In this document: positions 61,385 to 64,000 of the stretch, in pieces | Numbering within the stretch: position 1 is the first letter of the stretch | Layout: every line of letters begins with the position of its first letter | Source of the DNA: Undaria pinnatifida | Taxonomy: Eukaryota > Sar > Phaeophyceae > Laminariales > Alariaceae | Direction: 5' to 3' | NCBI GenBank assembly: GCA_012845835.1 | Contig: JABAKD010000009.1 | Location: 8,986,330-9,050,329, forward strand | Length of the DNA: 64,000 nt | Notes under the pieces: generated by a model | Seen by the model: only the letters and a program-made list of their open reading frames with translations | What the model was told of the DNA's origin: nothing | Database searches by the model: none | Translations under genes and position numbers: made by a program

Positions 61385-61640
61385 GTACGGGTATGAAAGT
61401 CTTACAAAACTTCCACAAGTTCCGGGTACGGGTATGAGAGTCCTAGAGAACTTACAGAAGTTCTTTGTAGGGTGATACCCGGGGTAAATACCCCGGATAT
61501 GGTCTTGCGTGTACCCTACAGACAGAACGAAAACAGAAAGTTCGGGTACGGGTATGAATGTCGTACAGAACTCGCAGACGTTCCGGGTACGGGTAGGGTT
61601 GTACACTCACAGAAGTCCCGGGTACGGGTAATGCCCGGGT
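61385..61640. repeat. TTCCGGGTACGGGTATGA degenerate tandem repeat
   Basis: Units of about 47-60 bp combine gttccgggtacgggtatgaa, gtcctacagaactt and cacagaagtt. The same unit fills 62288-62585. Confidence 0.8.
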
Positions 61641-62287
61641 AATACCCGTCTCAAAAGGGGCGAAAAAACAACAAATGGACTGGTCAAAAAAAGACACAAT
61701 TGTCAGCGCATTTCCAATTACTGCGATTGGCATACTGCATACACTGCACTCATAGGAAGTAACATATACGTCTACTACTGTTGTTCTGCTGTCACACAGA
61801 TCATACCATAGCGAACCCCGGCTGTGGCCCCTGAAAATTAATAATGGCGGTCGCAAGCCTAATTTTTCCACTAGCTCGATGAGCCAAGTGCCACGACAAA
61901 GAAGCAAAGCCCGCGAAAACACAGAGAATAGTTCATGACTTCGATGATATGATAGCGAGATCTGCAATATTCCGATCCAAAAAAAAACATTGACAACACG
62001 CAATACATACGTGGTTTCCCGATAGGAAGGAAGAAATCGTTGTTTTCAAACAAGTCGAATCGAACTCAATTCGATTCATGAAAAATAATAAATTCGATTT
62101 AAAAGTGTCCTTCGCTAATACGTTAATACGTGCCCTTAGAAACGAAAGAAACATCAACAACAGGTGCTCTTATTGTACAAGTATATTGTACTGCTTGCTG
62201 TGTTCGGTGTTCGGTTTGTGGGACTGACAAAACATGGCATCCTAATTAATGCATAATGCACTTTTCGGATTAAACCTGAAAGGATAC

Positions 62288-62585
62288 AGAGATCCCCGGG
62301 TATTATTACGAAGGTATACCCGTACCCCGGGTATTGTGCCACAGTCTTACAGGAGTCACAGAATTTCCGGGTACAGGTACGGGTGTCCTACAGAACTTCC
62401 AGAAGTTCCGGGTATTGTGGCAGAGGCGTATAGAACTCACAGAAGATCCGAGCGGGTACAAAACATGCTGTACCCGTACCCCGGGTATTGTGGCCACGGG
62501 CGTACAGAACTTCCAGAAGTTCCGGGTACAGGAATGAATGTCGTACAGAACTTCCACAAGTTCCGGGTACGGGAAGGTTGTACGT
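62288..62585. repeat. TTCCGGGTACGGGTATGA degenerate tandem repeat, second block
   Basis: Five or so units with gtacagaacttccagaagtt and ccgggtattgtggcc variants; same family as 61385-61640. Confidence 0.8.
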
Positions 62586-63052
62586 ACTAAGTACAGAACA
62601 CAACCTTTAAATCTTCGATCTCTACAGCTGGAGTCCATTTCAATTTTCTATAATGTATTATCACTACGAAGCACTCCCCAACAGGTACCTGCGACACGAC
62701 CCATGCCCAGCCCGTGCCCAGAGCCCACCGCGACAAACGAGCGGCTACCCAACTACCCAAGAGCATAGCCTCCGGGGGCGTTTCTCTTGTCTCACTTCCG
62801 CGACGAGCCGAAACACACGCAACATCGTGACATTGACCATGCATATTTTATAAATAATTTTCAAGGACGTCAGCCGTGAGTTCGTCGAATTTCAGGTGAA
62901 TGCTTGTCTTTGCAAGCTGCGTTGTTGGTACTCGTAATATACCATATTATACATCCGTAGCGGTTTCATCAATGAACGCACAAAACTAGCGATTTTGTCA
63001 AAGAACACAATAAATTAGCGATTTCGATGCTGCGCTGTTGTCTACATGTCTA

Positions 63053-63203
63053 TATATATTATCAAAATAAAAATACACTCCAGCTGTGAGATCGAATATT
63101 TTGTCGAAACTCATCTTTGCAAGCTGTGTGTGATACTCCGATCGCGCGTATTGCGGGTTGTGTGTCCTCATTAAGAATATAGGTCGGCGACTCCCCTTGC
63201 AAC
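63053..63203 (-). repeat. GCTTGCAAAGATGAG family element, inverted long copy
   Basis: On the minus strand it matches 36013-36165 over about 150 bp, including ggggagtcgccgacctatat and tcctcattaag words; it reads cactccagctgtgagatcga on the plus strand. A second inverted partial copy with caaggacgtcagccgtgagt lies at about 62855-62940. Confidence 0.8.
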
Positions 63204-63734
63204 TAATGTATATGATACCAGGCATAAAACACTCCATTACTATTAATATCAATAATAGTGCGGAAACCCCTAAATAGAGTCAGCCGTCCTACAGTTGGCG
63301 TCCACGGCGCGACGCGAATTGCACCTCTCCAAAACAAAATGCCTACCTGTACATAACTGGCAGTGCCTGGTACGTGAAAGAGAGAGGGGGTGTTTGGGTT
63401 ATACATCGCGTCATGTGTCTCCTGTGAGGCACAGCCTTAGGCCTTATCACTACACACATGCCCACCCCTATAATTCGGTGCCCGACCTGAATGAATGTTG
63501 GCTTATTATTATTTTTATTTTTTTTATCCTCAGGCGGATGGGGAAAAATAAAGCTTTAGCTCACCACACTTCCACGTATTTTCATACGCGTCGTGTGTCG
63601 ATTTAACTCAGTTGCTTTCGCAGCCCAACGCTACCTGGCGCACCCTTCGGGTCCCATTGTAGGTATAGCGTAAGCTGTCTGTCCCTATCAGTGGTCTTCG
63701 TTACAACCCCAGCAGCGCAAGCTAAGAATCGTTT

Positions 63735-63840
63735 GCATGTCCAATCCGAGAATCGAACTCGGGTTTCCACAATGAATGTTGGCCTTCGGTTGGAGCGACT
63801 CTGTCACCGTCCCCACAACCTGAATGAAAGTTGACCTTTT
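63735..63840 (-). repeat. tRNA-like sequence (diverged pol III unit)
   Basis: On the minus strand ggtgacagagtcgctcc resembles box A and ccgagttcgattctcgg forms a 5-bp T-stem with a 7-nt loop, followed by attggaca. Acceptor pairing is incomplete, so this is more likely a tRNA-derived repeat than a functional tRNA gene. Confidence 0.4.
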
Positions 63841-64000
63841 GTCGTCGTGACTTCGTGATGCCGTCGTTACTGCCACCACCACCTTGTCGCGTCACCACAC
63901 CTCTTATAATACCACAGGAAAAGGAAAATCTTGCCTGGGGCTGTACGAGTAGTTTACAGCAGTAGGCTGTTCGAGGTCGAGTTGCAAACCACGGGCTAAG

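Larger units (their letters stand above)
61139..64000. other. Upstream part of the SDR locus; repeats only recognised
   Basis: Contains GGGTACGGGTATGA arrays (61.38-61.64, 62.29-62.58 kb), inverted copies of the GCTTGCAAAGATGAG family and a tRNA-like sequence. The glycine-rich Rossmann exon expected upstream of 61138 was not found here. Confidence 0.5.

Overview
This window is eukaryotic nuclear DNA with low gene density. Genes are split into many short exons by kilobase-scale introns packed with simple-sequence arrays, minisatellites and small transposon-like repeats. I rebuilt the genes by hand from codon phase, splice signals and protein-family motifs. Phases agree at every junction I list unless stated. 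The gene content (Orai-type calcium channel, ArfGAP, PDZ domains, atypical SDR) and the donor sites, mostly GTG-type, fit a protist, perhaps a photosynthetic stramenopile such as a brown-alga relative. That placement is inference; no organellar or ribosomal marker is present.

Layout. 1.8-9.0 kb (+): an Orai-family Ca2+ channel with pore helix TM1, a TM2-region exon, a 44-bp exon and the TM3/TM4 exon; one exon and the 5' end were not found. 12.9-13.1 kb (-): a truncated, frameshifted NADAR-family fragment. 16.5-31.4 kb (-): the largest gene, encoding an N-terminal ArfGAP zinc finger, a long low-complexity region and three PDZ domains, over at least 16 exons; its 5' end is not found. 38.3-48.6 kb (+): a predicted secreted TPR protein in seven exons, apparently complete. 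55.0-61.1 kb (-): six exons of an atypical SDR (NmrA-like NAD(P)-binding) protein whose Rossmann-motif exon probably lies beyond the right edge. The rest (9.0-16.5, 31.4-38.3, 48.6-55.0 and 61.1-64.0 kb) is intergenic or intronic DNA built of repeats.

No single pathway links the genes. Ca2+ entry (Orai) and membrane-traffic scaffolding (ArfGAP/PDZ) could be related in function, but adjacency does not show it here. The most notable points are the ArfGAP-PDZ-PDZ-PDZ architecture, a tandem repeat that appears to supply that gene's last codons and stop, the ordered pentanucleotide arrays in Orai introns, and a composite repeat in TPR intron 1 that alternates tRNA-like SINE bodies with palindromic CCATGG minisatellite blocks.
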